Assembly (NCBI GenBank): GCA_034435615.1
Contig: DAOTWZ010000040.1
Span: 1 to 32,486 of the forward strand
DNA length: 32,486 nucleotides
DNA from: H17-190 sp034435615
GTDB lineage: Bacteria > Chloroflexota > Dehalococcoidia > SM23-28-2 > HRBIN24
Direction: 5' to 3'
Part shown: one piece after another, positions 20,375 to 28,394 of the stretch
Layout: each line of letters opens with the position of its first letter
How positions within the stretch are numbered: the stretch's first letter is position 1
The notes under the pieces: generated by a model
Told to the model about the DNA's origin: nothing
The model's input: the letters and a program-made list of their open reading frames with translations, nothing else
Databases searched by the model: none
Position numbers and translations under genes: made by a program

Positions 20375-22014
20375 GTGCCCCGGCCCTGAGCTATTCCCTG
20401 CTGGGCACCCGCCGGCGCATCGCTATCGTCGCGGGGTCGATGCTGGCCCTCTTCACGGCTGCCATGGACCAGACCCTGGTGAGCACGGCCCTCCCCCGCA
20501 TCGTGGGGAGCCTGGGCGGCCTGGCCCTCTTCCCCTGGGTCTTCACCGCCTTCATGGTAGCCTCCACCACCGTCATCCCGGTGGTGGGCAAGCTGACGGA
20601 CATGTACGGGCGGAAGCCCTTCTACATGGCGGGGGTGGCCATCCTGGTAGTGGGGTCGGCGCTGTGCGGTTATTCCCAGAACATGGAGCAGCTCATCGCC
20701 TTCCGCGCCCTGCAGGGGTTCGGGGCGGGAACCATCATGGGGATCACGTTCGTCATCGTGGGGGACGTCTTCCCGCCGGCGGAGCGGGGCAAGTATGTGG
20801 GCCTCTTCTCTGGCGTCTTCGCCGCCGCCAGCATCCTGGGGCCCCTCATCGGCGGCGCGCTCACGGACTACGTGAGCTGGCGCTGGGTCTTCTACGTCAA
20901 TCTGCCGCTGGGGGCCATCGCCCTGGCGGTGCTGGCCGTAGGCCTCCCCAATCTGCGGCCGGTGGCCCGCTCCCAGCCCCTGGACCGGCTGGGGCTGGCT
21001 CTCCTGCCGGGGGTGGTGGTGCCCCTGCTGCTGGCCTTCTCCTGGGCAGGCAGCCGCTTCCCCTGGGAATCGGCGCCGGTGATCGGCCTGCTGACGGTGG
21101 CGGCGGCGGTCTGCGCCCTCTTCTGCTGGGTGGAGACGCGGGCGGCCAACCCGGCCATCCCGCTGCAGCTCTTTCGCAACCAGGTGTTCAGCGTCTCCAC
21201 GGCCGTCAGCTTCCTGACGGGGGTGGCCCTGTTCGGCGCCGTCTCTTTCATTCCCCTCTTCGTGCAGGGCGTCCTGGGGGCGACAGCTACCAACTCTGGC
21301 CTCATCACCATGCCCATGACCATGGCCATAGCCCTTTCCAGCACCGCGGGCGGCCAGGCCATCGCCCGACTGGGTAGGTACCGTGCGGTCTGCGTGCTGG
21401 GGCTGGCGGCCATGACCGGCGCTATGTTCTTCTTCTCCCGTCTGGGGCCGGAGAGCTCCCGCGGGGACGTGACGCTGGACATGGTGGTGCTGGGGGTGGG
21501 CCTGGGCCTCAGCCTGCCGGTGCTGACGCTGGCGGTGCAGAACTCGGTGCCCTACGCCATGCTGGGGATCGCCACCACCACCGTACTCTTCCTGCGCCAG
21601 GTGGGCGGCATCATGGGGGTGGCCATCCTGGGCTCCCACATGAACGCCTCCTTCGACCGCGAGCTCTCCCAGGCCCTGCCACCGGAGGCGGCCAACCTGC
21701 CCCCGGGCATCCTAGCCCAGCTCCACGACCCCAACTTCATCCTCAGCCAGGAGCGCATGGCGGCCCTGCAGGCCCAGTTCCAGTCCCTGGGCGAAAGGGG
21801 CTCCCAGCTCTTCGGGCCGGTGCTGGAGGCAGCCCGGGACTCCCTGGCCCTGGCCATAGCGGAGGCCTTCTTCATTGCCTTCCTCCTCTGCCTGGTGTCG
21901 GTGGCGGTGGGGCTCTTCATGCGGGAGGTGCCGCTGCGCCGCGCCCACCTGCCGGAGCATAAGGAGGCGGTGCCCGCCGATGGGGATGGCCTGCCGCCGT
22001 CCGTAGTGCACTGA
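20371..22014 (+). CDS. MFS drug exporter, DHA2 family (14 TM)
   Basis: The 547-residue integral membrane protein carries MFS motif A as GKLTDMYGRKPFY. It has AAMDQTLVSTALPRIVGSLG with the Asp-Gln pair typical of TM1 in DHA2 pumps, and GPLIGGALTDYVSWRWVFYVNL, the DHA2 motif C region. Hydrophobic segments fit 14 helices with a longer loop after helix 13. It should export toxic lipophilic compounds in exchange for protons; the substrate is unknown. ATG 20371 overlaps the marR stop by four bases with GGGGAGG ten bases upstream; longer readings in this frame are antisense-like junk over marR. Expression should follow the MarR operator. Confidence 0.92.
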   Translation: MSAPALSYSLLGTRRRIAIVAGSMLALFTAAMDQTLVSTALPRIVGSLGGLALFPWVFTAFMVASTTVIPVVGKLTDMYGRKPFYMAGVAILVVGSALCGYSQNMEQLIAFRALQGFGAGTIMGITFVIVGDVFPPAERGKYVGLFSGVFAAASILGPLIGGALTDYVSWRWVFYVNLPLGAIALAVLAVGLPNLRPVARSQPLDRLGLALLPGVVVPLLLAFSWAGSRFPWESAPVIGLLTVAAAVCALFCWVETRAANPAIPLQLFRNQVFSVSTAVSFLTGVALFGAVSFIPLFVQGVLGATATNSGLITMPMTMAIALSSTAGGQAIARLGRYRAVCVLGLAAMTGAMFFFSRLGPESSRGDVTLDMVVLGVGLGLSLPVLTLAVQNSVPYAMLGIATTTVLFLRQVGGIMGVAILGSHMNASFDRELSQALPPEAANLPPGILAQLHDPNFILSQERMAALQAQFQSLGERGSQLFGPVLEAARDSLALAIAEAFFIAFLLCLVSVAVGLFMREVPLRRAHLPEHKEAVPADGDGLPPSVVH

Positions 22015-22054
22015 GAGAGCGGGACCCCTCCCCCGTATACCGGGCGGTCGCCTG

Positions 22055-22060
22055 TATAAT
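22055..22060 (+). promoter_or_regulatory. -10 element of the tupABC operon
   Basis: TATAAT, an exact -10, preceded by TG. No matching -35 at 16-18 bases. The predicted start near 22067 is five bases before ATG 22072, which has no proper Shine-Dalgarno. Confidence 0.55.
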
Positions 22061-22071
22061 CCAGCTAGGGA

Positions 22072-22902
22072 ATGGCACGCTGGCTGACGCTGCTGGCCGG
22101 CCTCCTCCTCGTCACCGCACTCGCTGGCGCCTGCCGAGGGGGCGACCAGGCGATAATCCTGGCCACCACCACCAGCGTCTACGATACTGGCCTCATGGAC
22201 GCCATCGTCCCCGCCTTCGAGGAGGCTACGGGCCTGCGACTGAAGGTGGTGCCGGTGGGCTCCGGCCAGGCGCTCCGCCTGGGGCGGGAGGGCCAGGCGG
22301 ACGTCCTGCTGGTACACTCCCCGGAGGCGGAGGCCCGGTTCATGGCGGAGGGCTACGGCCGAGAGCGGCGGCTGGTGATGGTCAACTACTTCGTCGTGGT
22401 AGGGCCGGCGGACGACCCGGCCGGCGTCCGGGGAGCGGCATCGGCCCAGGAGGCGTTCCAGCGCATCGCCCGTAGCGGCGCCCCCTTCTACAGCCGGGCC
22501 GATGGCTCCGGCACCCACGAGCGGGAGCGGGCCATCTGGGCCCGCCTGGGCCTCGACCCCACCGGCCAGCCCTGGTATCACGAGGTGGGGGCCGGACAGG
22601 CCCAGACCCTCCTGGCCGCCAGCGAACAGCGCGGCTACGCCCTCACCGACAAGGGCACCTACTTGGGCCTCTCCCGCCGGCTGGCCCTGACGGTGCTGAT
22701 AGAGGGAGACCCCTTCCTCAGGAACGAGTACCACGTCATCACCGTCGATCCCACCAGGAGCCCCCGCGTGAACGCCGCCGGCGCCGCCGCCCTGGCCGAC
22801 TTCCTGGTCTCCCCCCAGGGCCAGCGGATCATCGGCAGCTTCGGCGTGCGGGAGTTCGGGGAGCCCCTCTTCCAGCCAGCGGCCCTGGCCGCCGGGAGGT
22901 GA
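22072..22902 (+). CDS. tupA: Tungstate-type ABC transporter, substrate-binding lipoprotein
   Basis: The 276-residue product has a signal peptide ending in lipobox LAGAC (C21), so it is lipid-anchored outside the membrane. The mature part starts ILATTTSVYDTGLMDAIVPA, then FEEATGLRLKVVPVGSGQAL and GQADVLLVHSPEAEARFMAE, and further on SRADGSGTHERERAIWARLG. These are the hallmarks of the TupA/WtpA-like cluster that binds tungstate (some members molybdate) through TTTS and nearby residues. Tungstate is used in enzymes such as aldehyde:ferredoxin oxidoreductases and some formate dehydrogenases. It is followed by permease and ATPase genes. The short predicted leader is noted as a finding. Metal choice between W and Mo cannot be decided by eye. 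Confidence 0.85.
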   Translation: MARWLTLLAGLLLVTALAGACRGGDQAIILATTTSVYDTGLMDAIVPAFEEATGLRLKVVPVGSGQALRLGREGQADVLLVHSPEAEARFMAEGYGRERRLVMVNYFVVVGPADDPAGVRGAASAQEAFQRIARSGAPFYSRADGSGTHERERAIWARLGLDPTGQPWYHEVGAGQAQTLLAASEQRGYALTDKGTYLGLSRRLALTVLIEGDPFLRNEYHVITVDPTRSPRVNAAGAAALADFLVSPQGQRIIGSFGVREFGEPLFQPAALAAGR

Positions 22903-22913
22903 GGCGACAAGGG

Positions 22914-23612
22914 ATGGAGACGGTCATCGAGGGCGTGAGGGAGGCGTTCCGGCTCCTCCTGCGGGGCGACAGCGAGGTCTACAGCACGGCCGCCCGCTCC
23001 ATCGTCATCTCGGGGCTGGCCACCGTCATCGGCCTAGCGGCGGGCGGGGCGCTGGGGATGTTCCTGGGGCTGCAGTCCTTCCCCGGCCGCGGCCTCGTCC
23101 TGGCCCTGGTGAACACGGGGATGGCGCTGCCGCCGGTGGTGGTGGGGCTCGTCGTCTTCCTGCTCCTGAGCCGGGAGGGCCCGGCGGGGAGGCTGGGCCT
23201 CCTCTTCACGCCCGCCGCCATGGTCATCGCCCAGGCCGTGCTGGTGACTCCCATAGTGGCGGGTCTGACGGCGACGGGCGTCCAGGCCATCCGCCCCCAG
23301 TTGCGATGGCAGATCCTGGCCCTGGGCGCCTCTCGCTGGCAGTACGCCTGGCTCCTCCTGCGGGAGGCCCGCCTCACCTTCATGGCCGCCGCCATGCTGG
23401 CCTTCGGCATGGCCATCCATGAGGTGGGCGCCTCCCTGATGGTGGGCGGCAACATCCAGGGGGAGACGCGCGTCCTCACCACGTCCATCGTCCTGGAGAC
23501 GATGCGGGGCAACTTCGAGACGGCCATCGCTCTCTCTTTCGTCCTGCTGGGGCTCATGTACCTGACCATACTGGGCCTCACCCTGGTGCAGCAGCGGAGG
23601 CCGGCGCCGTGA
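22914..23612 (+). CDS. tupB: Tungstate-type ABC transporter permease
   Basis: The 232-residue membrane protein begins METVIEGVREAFRLLLRGD, the typical TupB start, and has five to six helices. The ATPase-contacting EAA loop is recognisable around LRWQILALGASRWQYAWLLL, followed by MAIHEVGASLMVGGNIQGET. ATG 22914 is chosen over the GTG at 22899 (which overlaps the tupA stop) because GGAGGTGA lies 11 bases before it and the family start matches. The 3' end overlaps the GTG of the ATPase gene by four bases, so translation is coupled. Confidence 0.88.
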   Translation: METVIEGVREAFRLLLRGDSEVYSTAARSIVISGLATVIGLAAGGALGMFLGLQSFPGRGLVLALVNTGMALPPVVVGLVVFLLLSREGPAGRLGLLFTPAAMVIAQAVLVTPIVAGLTATGVQAIRPQLRWQILALGASRWQYAWLLLREARLTFMAAAMLAFGMAIHEVGASLMVGGNIQGETRVLTTSIVLETMRGNFETAIALSFVLLGLMYLTILGLTLVQQRRPAP

Positions 23613-24736
23613 CGCCTCCCAAGCTGGCGGTGCGAGGTCTGGCCCTGGCCCGCGGGGGCCGCCTCATCCTGGAGGTGCCGGAGCTGGCGGTGCAGGCGGG
23701 GGAGGTGCTGGCAGTAGTGGGGCCCAACGGCGCGGGCAAGAGCGCCCTCATCCGCGTCTTGGCCCTCCTGGAGCGGCCCACACGAGGGGAGGTGCTCATG
23801 GACGGTCGGCCGGTGAGGGGCCCCCTCCTCCCCTACCGCCGGCGGATGGCGGTGGTCTTCCAGGAGCCTCTACTGCTGGACACCACGGTGGAGGGGAACG
23901 TGCGGGCCGGCCTGGCCCTGCGGGGCGTCCCTCGCCGGGAGCAGGAGCGAAGGACGGCCCGCTGGCTGGAGCGGCTGGGCATCGCTCACCTGGCCCGTCG
24001 CTCCGTGCGGCACCTCTCCGGCGGGGAGGCGCAACGGGTGAGCCTGGCGCGGGCGCTGGTGCTGGAGCCAGAGGTGCTCCTCCTGGACGAGCCCTTCGCC
24101 GCCCTGGACGCCCCCACCCACCGGGAGCTGCTGGGGGAGCTGGAGGGAGTCCTGCGGGAGACCGCCACCACCGTCGTCTTCGTCACCCACGACCGGTCCG
24201 ATGCCCTCCGCCTGGGGCACCGTCTGGCCGTCCTCATGGGAGGAAGGCTGCGCCAGGTGGGGCCGCCGGAGGAGGTCTTCTCCCAGCCGGCCGACCCCGA
24301 GGTGGCCACCTTCCTGGGCGTGGAGAACGTGCTGCCCGGCCAGGCGCTGGGCCGGGAGGGCGGGCTGACGGTGGTAGAGGTAGGGGCGCACCGCCTCCAG
24401 GCGGTGACAGAGGAGCGCCTGGAGGGGCCGGTGTGGGTCTGTGTCCGGCCGGAGCACCTGGTGCTGGGGCCCGTCTACCAGGGAGAGGGGCCCAGCAGCG
24501 CCCGCAACCGGGTGCCGGGCGTGGTGCGGCGCCTCAACCCCCTGGGCATGGGGGATCAGGTGCGGGCAGACCTGGACTGCGGCTTCCCGCTGGTGGCCTA
24601 CATCACCGCCCAGGCGGCGGAGGAGCTGGAGCTGCGCCCCGGCAGCCCGGTGGTAGCCACCTTCAAGGCCAGCACCGTCCACCTCATCCCGCGGGAGGGC
24701 GGACCAGGGAGGCCAGGAGGTCCAGGCGGTCGCTGA
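23609..24736 (+). CDS. tupC: Tungstate/molybdate ABC transporter ATPase with TOBE-like C-terminus
   Basis: The 375-residue protein has Walker A GPNGAGKS (38-45), Q-loop VFQEPLLLD, signature LSGGEAQRVSLARAL, Walker B VLLLDEPFAALD and H-loop VFVTHD. After residue 250 an extra region of about 120 residues (ENVLPGQALGREG, CVRPEHLVLGPV, then VATFKASTVHLIPRE) looks like a TOBE/MOP oxyanion-sensing domain, as in ModC. Classical TupC proteins are shorter and often lack it, so this pump may be inhibited by its own substrate. GTG 23609 overlaps tupB in GTGA. The 3' end overlaps the convergent GDPD gene by 53 bases, encoding a Gly/Pro/Arg-rich tail. Confidence 0.88.
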   Translation: MTPPKLAVRGLALARGGRLILEVPELAVQAGEVLAVVGPNGAGKSALIRVLALLERPTRGEVLMDGRPVRGPLLPYRRRMAVVFQEPLLLDTTVEGNVRAGLALRGVPRREQERRTARWLERLGIAHLARRSVRHLSGGEAQRVSLARALVLEPEVLLLDEPFAALDAPTHRELLGELEGVLRETATTVVFVTHDRSDALRLGHRLAVLMGGRLRQVGPPEEVFSQPADPEVATFLGVENVLPGQALGREGGLTVVEVGAHRLQAVTEERLEGPVWVCVRPEHLVLGPVYQGEGPSSARNRVPGVVRRLNPLGMGDQVRADLDCGFPLVAYITAQAAEELELRPGSPVVATFKASTVHLIPREGGPGRPGGPGGR

Positions 24737-25424
24737 TGACGCCTTCGGCGCCCAGGGCCAGCACACGCTCCAGTTCGGCGGCGTCGTTGATGCACCAGCA
24801 GTAGAAGCCCAGCCCTCTCTCCCGCAGGAGGGAGGCTGTCTCCTCCGTGGCCAGGGAGCGGTGCAGGCAGAGGCCATCGGGCGGGGGCTCCCGGTCCAGT
24901 CGGGGCCACAGGCGGGCCCACTGGACGGCTGTCTGGACGCTGTAGCGGATGGCCAGTCCAGGGACAGCCTCCCGCAGGGCGTCCAGGAGGCGCCAGTTCT
25001 GGCCACAGACGACCACGCTGCCGTCCCGCCCGCATCCTTCCAGCAGTCGCCCCAGCGCCCGCCCGAAGGAGAGAGCGGCGCGGCGACTGTACTCTCCCTT
25101 GGCGTCCAGGAGGAGCCGCAGGTGACCGTCCAGGCGGGCCAGCGCCTCGTCCACAGCGAGAGGGTGCACGTCCAGCCGCAGGTAGAGGGGGCCCAGCGAG
25201 AGGGCCCAGGGGCCCAGGCCGTGGGGGGCGTGCTTGCGCCAGTCGGCCAGGACGGGCAGGGGTCCCAGGCGTCGTTCGTGGCGGGCCCACAGCCGCCCCC
25301 GGGCGAACCAGACGTCCGCCTCCACCATGTCCAGGGGGACGGCGAGGGCGGCCTCCAGCAGGTCCCGCCTGTTACCGTATCCGTGACCTATGGCCAGGGG
25401 CCTACCGCCACCTCTACCCCTCAA
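24684..25424 (-). CDS. Glycerophosphodiester phosphodiesterase-like protein, divergent active site
   Basis: The 246-residue protein resembles the GDPD TIM barrel: IGHGYGNRRDLLEAALA at the N-terminus, then VEADVWFARGRLWARHERRL, LLLDAKGEYSRRA and GLGFYCWCINDAAELERVLALGAEGVISDRLDLL at the C-terminus. Of the canonical HR, ExD and HD motifs, H14, E35, D37 and H49 are present. The Arg after the first His is Gly15 and the Asp after the second His is Glu50, so activity could be altered. Ordinary members cleave glycerophosphodiesters to sn-glycerol-3-phosphate. No signal peptide is present. The TTG start at 25424 has AGAGG/GGAGGGG upstream and overlaps the SirB1-like gene by 11 bases. Third of three overlapping genes. 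Confidence 0.72.
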   Translation of the reverse strand: MRGRGGGRPLAIGHGYGNRRDLLEAALAVPLDMVEADVWFARGRLWARHERRLGPLPVLADWRKHAPHGLGPWALSLGPLYLRLDVHPLAVDEALARLDGHLRLLLDAKGEYSRRAALSFGRALGRLLEGCGRDGSVVVCGQNWRLLDALREAVPGLAIRYSVQTAVQWARLWPRLDREPPPDGLCLHRSLATEETASLLRERGLGFYCWCINDAAELERVLALGAEGVISDRLDLLASLVRPPAG

Positions 25425-26274
25425 ACGCCTCTTCCCCTCCCGGTCTCGGCACCCGCTCCCGCGCCATCTCCAGCACCTTGGCGATGCGCGAGGCGTCCTC
25501 GGCGTCCCCGCGGTAGGCCAGGTAGGTCTCCAGATCGCGACGGGCCAGACGGTAATGGCCCAGGTGGTAGTGCACCAGGCCGCGGTCGCGGACCTCGTCC
25601 AGGTCCCAGGGGGCGATGAGAAGGATGAGCTCGATGACGGCCAGGGAGCGGGCGTACTCCTCCCGGCCCACGTAGATGGACTTCAGGTTGTGGAGGAGGC
25701 GCAGGAGGATCTGGCGCTTGGTGACGGCGCCCAGGTGGTGGGGTTGGAAGAGGTCGGGATCGCCAGTGGCCTGATAGACCCGCTCCTGGCAGTCCTCCGG
25801 GCTGAGGATCATCCCGTCATAGAAGGGGTCTATGTATATCTCCTCGTCCGAGTCCACATACTTGACGATGAAGTGTCCCGGCAGGCCCACCCCTTGCATG
25901 GGGAACCCCAGACGCCAGGCCACCTCCAGGTAGAGGATGGAGAGGGTCACCGGGATGCCCAGCCGTCGCTCCAGCACCTGGTTCAGATAGCAGTTGGCGG
26001 GGTCGTAGTAGTTGCGGCGGTCGCCCTGGAAGCCCAGCTCGTGGAAGAGGCCGCGGTTGATGGCGCCGATGACCTGGTAGATGCCGGCGCCTGGACGCAC
26101 CCAGCTACGGCACTCACAGGCGATGTTGTCCAGCCAGCGCAGGTAGCCCTCCACGTCCAGGCCGGGGTACTCCTCGCAGGCGATGAGGAGGGCCGCCTCG
26201 GCCAGGTCTATCTGGGCATCGGGGCGACGGCTCAGCTTGGCCAGGGCGCGTCGGTGCCAGCGGGAGCTCTTCAC
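25414..26274 (-). CDS. SirB1-like (transglutaminase-like plus TPR) protein
   Basis: The 286-residue protein has the SirB1 N-terminal domain with RRNYYDPANCYLNQVLERRL, GIPVTLSILYLEVAWRLGFP and GVGLPGHFIVKYVDSDEEIY followed by IDPF. The C-terminal 90 residues look like TPR helices (LVHYHLGHYRLARRDLETYL). The spot where true transglutaminases carry the nucleophilic Cys (RxGxC) reads R-L-G-I-P, while the His and Asp remain, so it is probably not a classical enzyme. Cys95 in DPANCYLN is at a place that is usually Ser in relatives I remember. Function is unknown; cytoplasmic. GTG 26274 overlaps the upstream DinB-like stop (GTGA) with AGGAGG five bases before it. Confidence 0.82.
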   Translation of the reverse strand: MKSSRWHRRALAKLSRRPDAQIDLAEAALLIACEEYPGLDVEGYLRWLDNIACECRSWVRPGAGIYQVIGAINRGLFHELGFQGDRRNYYDPANCYLNQVLERRLGIPVTLSILYLEVAWRLGFPMQGVGLPGHFIVKYVDSDEEIYIDPFYDGMILSPEDCQERVYQATGDPDLFQPHHLGAVTKRQILLRLLHNLKSIYVGREEYARSLAVIELILLIAPWDLDEVRDRGLVHYHLGHYRLARRDLETYLAYRGDAEDASRIAKVLEMARERVPRPGGEEAFEG

Positions 26275-26729
26275 CGCCCTCCTCCTGTCTGACGGTAGGC
26301 CGCCCGCAGGTCGGCCAACTGCCGGGCGCAGGCCTCGTATTCGTCCGCCGCCATCTCGATGAGCCGGGCCAGGGTGAGCCCCTCGCCGCTCTCCTGGCCG
26401 ACGGCCCGGCCCATGTCCTGGGGCTGGAGGTCGTGCAGCAGGTTAGCGAGACGACGATGCACCACCTGGAAGCTGATAGCCGCCTCCCGGGGGGAGTGGT
26501 ACTGGGCGCGCTGCAGACAGGCAGGGGGTGGCAGGCCGCGGGCCCGCGCCACCTGGACAGCGAAGAAGAAGTTGACGCGGTCGGCCAGCTCCTCTAGGAG
26601 GCGGCGCACGGAGCGTCCGTCCCCGGATTCCCAGGCGAACTCCTCTGGCGCCGTCCCCTCCAGCGCCGTCAGAAGCCGCACCTTGGCCTCCTCCAGGCGG
26701 CGCAGTAGCTCCTCTGGCCCTCGTGTCAT
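26271..26729 (-). CDS. DinB-like four-helix protein
   Basis: The 152-residue protein is helical with LLRRLEEAKVRLLTALEGTA, PEEFAWESGDGRSVRRLLEE, LADRVNFFFAVQVARARGLP and LARLIEMAADEYEACARQLA, the arrangement of DinB/YfiT-type four-helix bundles. Two His of the usual three-His metal site are not evident, so metal-dependent thiol-transferase activity cannot be inferred. It is first of a three-gene overlapping unit (DinB-like, SirB1-like, GDPD-like). ATG 26729 has GGAG six bases upstream, and a good promoter lies at 26776-26804. No clear functional link among the three is known to me. Confidence 0.6.
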   Translation of the reverse strand: MTRGPEELLRRLEEAKVRLLTALEGTAPEEFAWESGDGRSVRRLLEELADRVNFFFAVQVARARGLPPPACLQRAQYHSPREAAISFQVVHRRLANLLHDLQPQDMGRAVGQESGEGLTLARLIEMAADEYEACARQLADLRAAYRQTGGGR

Positions 26730-26775
26730 GCCTTCTCCAGTCCCAGCCCCTCTCGCCGGGCCGGCGTCTCCATAA

Positions 26776-26804
26776 AGTGTAGCCCACAGGCCGCCCTACG
26801 CCAA
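26776..26804 (-). promoter_or_regulatory. Promoter of the DinB-SirB1-GDPD operon
   Basis: Minus strand: TTGGCG (26799-26804), 17 bases, TACACT (26776-26781). The -35 overlaps the last codons of the Nudix-eIF2B gene. Predicted start near 26769, a 40-base leader. Confidence 0.5.
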
Positions 26805-28091
26805 ATGAGGGGCGCCGCGGCCGAAGAGGGCGTGCAGCGCCTCCCTCGCCCGGCGGGCGTAGGGCGCTAGCTGGGATGGCCGCAGGAGGCCGTCCTCCGT
26901 CAGGTAGGCCGTCACCAGCCGGCCCGGCGTAGCCTCGAAGTAGAGGTTCCGCGCCTCGATCCCCGGCCCGGCGGCGGTGAGCACCTCGGCCGGGTCGCCC
27001 TCCTCCAGGGCCGGAGAGCGGGCCAGGGAAGGCGGCAGCACCTTCAGGGTATCGGCCAGGACGTACAGGGGTATGCCCTCCGCCCGGGCAGCCAGGGCCA
27101 GGAGGCGGGTGCCAACCTTGTTGAGGAAGCCGCCGTCCGGGAAGAGGGCATCGGCCCCCACGAGGACGGCCTGGGCCTCGCCCACGAAGGCCGCCAGTTG
27201 CGCTTCGGTGACCAGGGTGACGGCGATGCCGCGGCCGGCCAGCTCTCGCGCCAGGGCCACCCCCTCGCCCAGAGGGCGGCCCTCGCTGACGATGGCCCGC
27301 CGCGGGGAGAGGGCCAGGAGCGCCGCCAGGACGAGGGAAGAGCGACTGTAGGTGAGGAGGACGTCCCGGGGCAGGACCTCCCGGGCGAGGCGAACTATCC
27401 CCTCCCGGGCCGCCTCCATCTTCCCGAGGAAGGACTGAAGGGCAGCGGCGGGGCGCTGGCTGGCCGCCGCCTCCCGGTAGGCGTGGGCCACCGCCATGGC
27501 GATGCCCGGCATCCCCGGCCGAGCGCGGGCCAGGAGGCAGGCGCTGGCCCGCAGGCGTCCCGGCTCCTCCCGGGCGACGCCGGAGAGGGCCTCCAGGGCC
27601 AGGCCAGCCAGCTCTCGCGCCCCCCTTCGACGGTCTTCAGCTATCTCCGAGGCGACGCTGGCCACCTGCTCGGGCGCCAGAGGATAGACGGCCTGGAGGG
27701 CCTCCGGCAGCCGGGGCACGGTGGGGTAGCGAAAGACGCTCTCCGGCCGCACCCAGCGGGCCTCCACGTGCTCCCAGTCCAGGCGGAGGGGGCGCCTGCC
27801 GACGACCTCGAACAGGAAGGGGTGGACGAGCCAGCGCCGCCCCAGGCCGGGGTCGGGAGCGACGACGACGGGGCCGCGGCGGAGGAGGCGCACCTCCGCC
27901 GGCCCGAGCCCCGTCTCCTCCTCGATCTCCCGCAGGGCCTGCTGGAGGGGCTCCCCCTCCAGATAGCCGCTGACGGCGGCCCAGCGACCGCGATAGCTGC
28001 CCACGCGTGCGCTGCGGCGCAGCAGGAGAAGGCGCGGCCCCGCCGGGCCGGGGCGCATCAGGAAGGCGGTGACGACAGGAGTCTCCCGCAC
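26796..28091 (-). CDS. Nudix hydrolase fused to an eIF2B/R15P-isomerase-like domain
   Basis: The 431-residue protein joins two domains. Residues 1-130 are Nudix: VVTAFLMRPG, RLLLLRRSARVGSYRGRWAA, then REIEEETGL at 54-62, the core of the Nudix box; the loop before it is two residues shorter than the standard Gx5Ex7REUxEExGU spacing. Residues 150-420 match eIF2B-alpha/MtnA/ribose-1,5-bisphosphate isomerase proteins: LTYSRSSLVLAALLAL, ILVGADALFPDGGFLNKVGT-like segment near 308-327, LALAARAEGIPLYVLADTLK. The product may hydrolyse a nucleoside diphosphate sugar and isomerise a phosphosugar, but neither substrate is known. GTG 28091 lacks a Shine-Dalgarno; it follows the zinc-ribbon gene by 12 bases. 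Confidence 0.82.
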   Translation of the reverse strand: MRETPVVTAFLMRPGPAGPRLLLLRRSARVGSYRGRWAAVSGYLEGEPLQQALREIEEETGLGPAEVRLLRRGPVVVAPDPGLGRRWLVHPFLFEVVGRRPLRLDWEHVEARWVRPESVFRYPTVPRLPEALQAVYPLAPEQVASVASEIAEDRRRGARELAGLALEALSGVAREEPGRLRASACLLARARPGMPGIAMAVAHAYREAAASQRPAAALQSFLGKMEAAREGIVRLAREVLPRDVLLTYSRSSLVLAALLALSPRRAIVSEGRPLGEGVALARELAGRGIAVTLVTEAQLAAFVGEAQAVLVGADALFPDGGFLNKVGTRLLALAARAEGIPLYVLADTLKVLPPSLARSPALEEGDPAEVLTAAGPGIEARNLYFEATPGRLVTAYLTEDGLLRPSQLAPYARRAREALHALFGRGAPHLA

Positions 28092-28103
28092 GGCACAGCG
28101 ACG

Positions 28104-28304
28104 CTAGGCGGCGCGGCGGGCGGCCAGACCGCCGTCACGCCGCGAGCGGCGCCGCCCCTGGGAGCCCCCCGGGGGCGAGAAGAGGCTGGGCACCACCAGA
28201 GGAGCGCGATAGCCACACTGGATGCAGACCAGATCCACCTCGTTGCCCAGGAAGACCTCCTCGTGAAGCATCCCCTGACAACGGGGGCAGGACCGCTCCC
28301 TCAT
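28104..28304 (-). CDS. Small zinc-ribbon protein
   Basis: The 66-residue protein has two CxxC pairs, SCPRCQ at the N-terminus and CIQCGY 21 residues on, forming a likely single zinc ribbon, followed by a Ser/Gly/Arg-rich basic tail that could touch nucleic acid. No wider family is recognised. ATG 28304 has GGGAGGTG nine bases upstream. It is the first gene of a two-gene unit with the Nudix-eIF2B fusion and has its own promoter, so it may help or regulate that protein. Confidence 0.75.
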   Translation of the reverse strand: MRERSCPRCQGMLHEEVFLGNEVDLVCIQCGYRAPLVVPSLFSPPGGSQGRRRSRRDGGLAARRAA

Positions 28305-28364
28305 GGCGTTCGCACCTCCCGATGGTAGGCTGGGGCGCCGGGGCGCCCGCCCTGGTCAGGCCCT

Positions 28365-28394
28365 ATTGTAGAACGATGGTCATGATATCGTCAA
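28365..28394 (-). promoter_or_regulatory. Promoter of zinc ribbon / Nudix-eIF2B unit
   Basis: Minus strand: TTGACG (28389-28394), 18 bases, TACAAT (28365-28370). The predicted start near 28358 gives a 54-base leader containing a GGCGCC-rich hairpin. Confidence 0.6.

Noticed and set aside
22015..22071. Molybdenum/tungsten cofactor riboswitch before tupA
   Set aside because: The gap is 57 bases and the -10 leaves almost no leader for a structured RNA.
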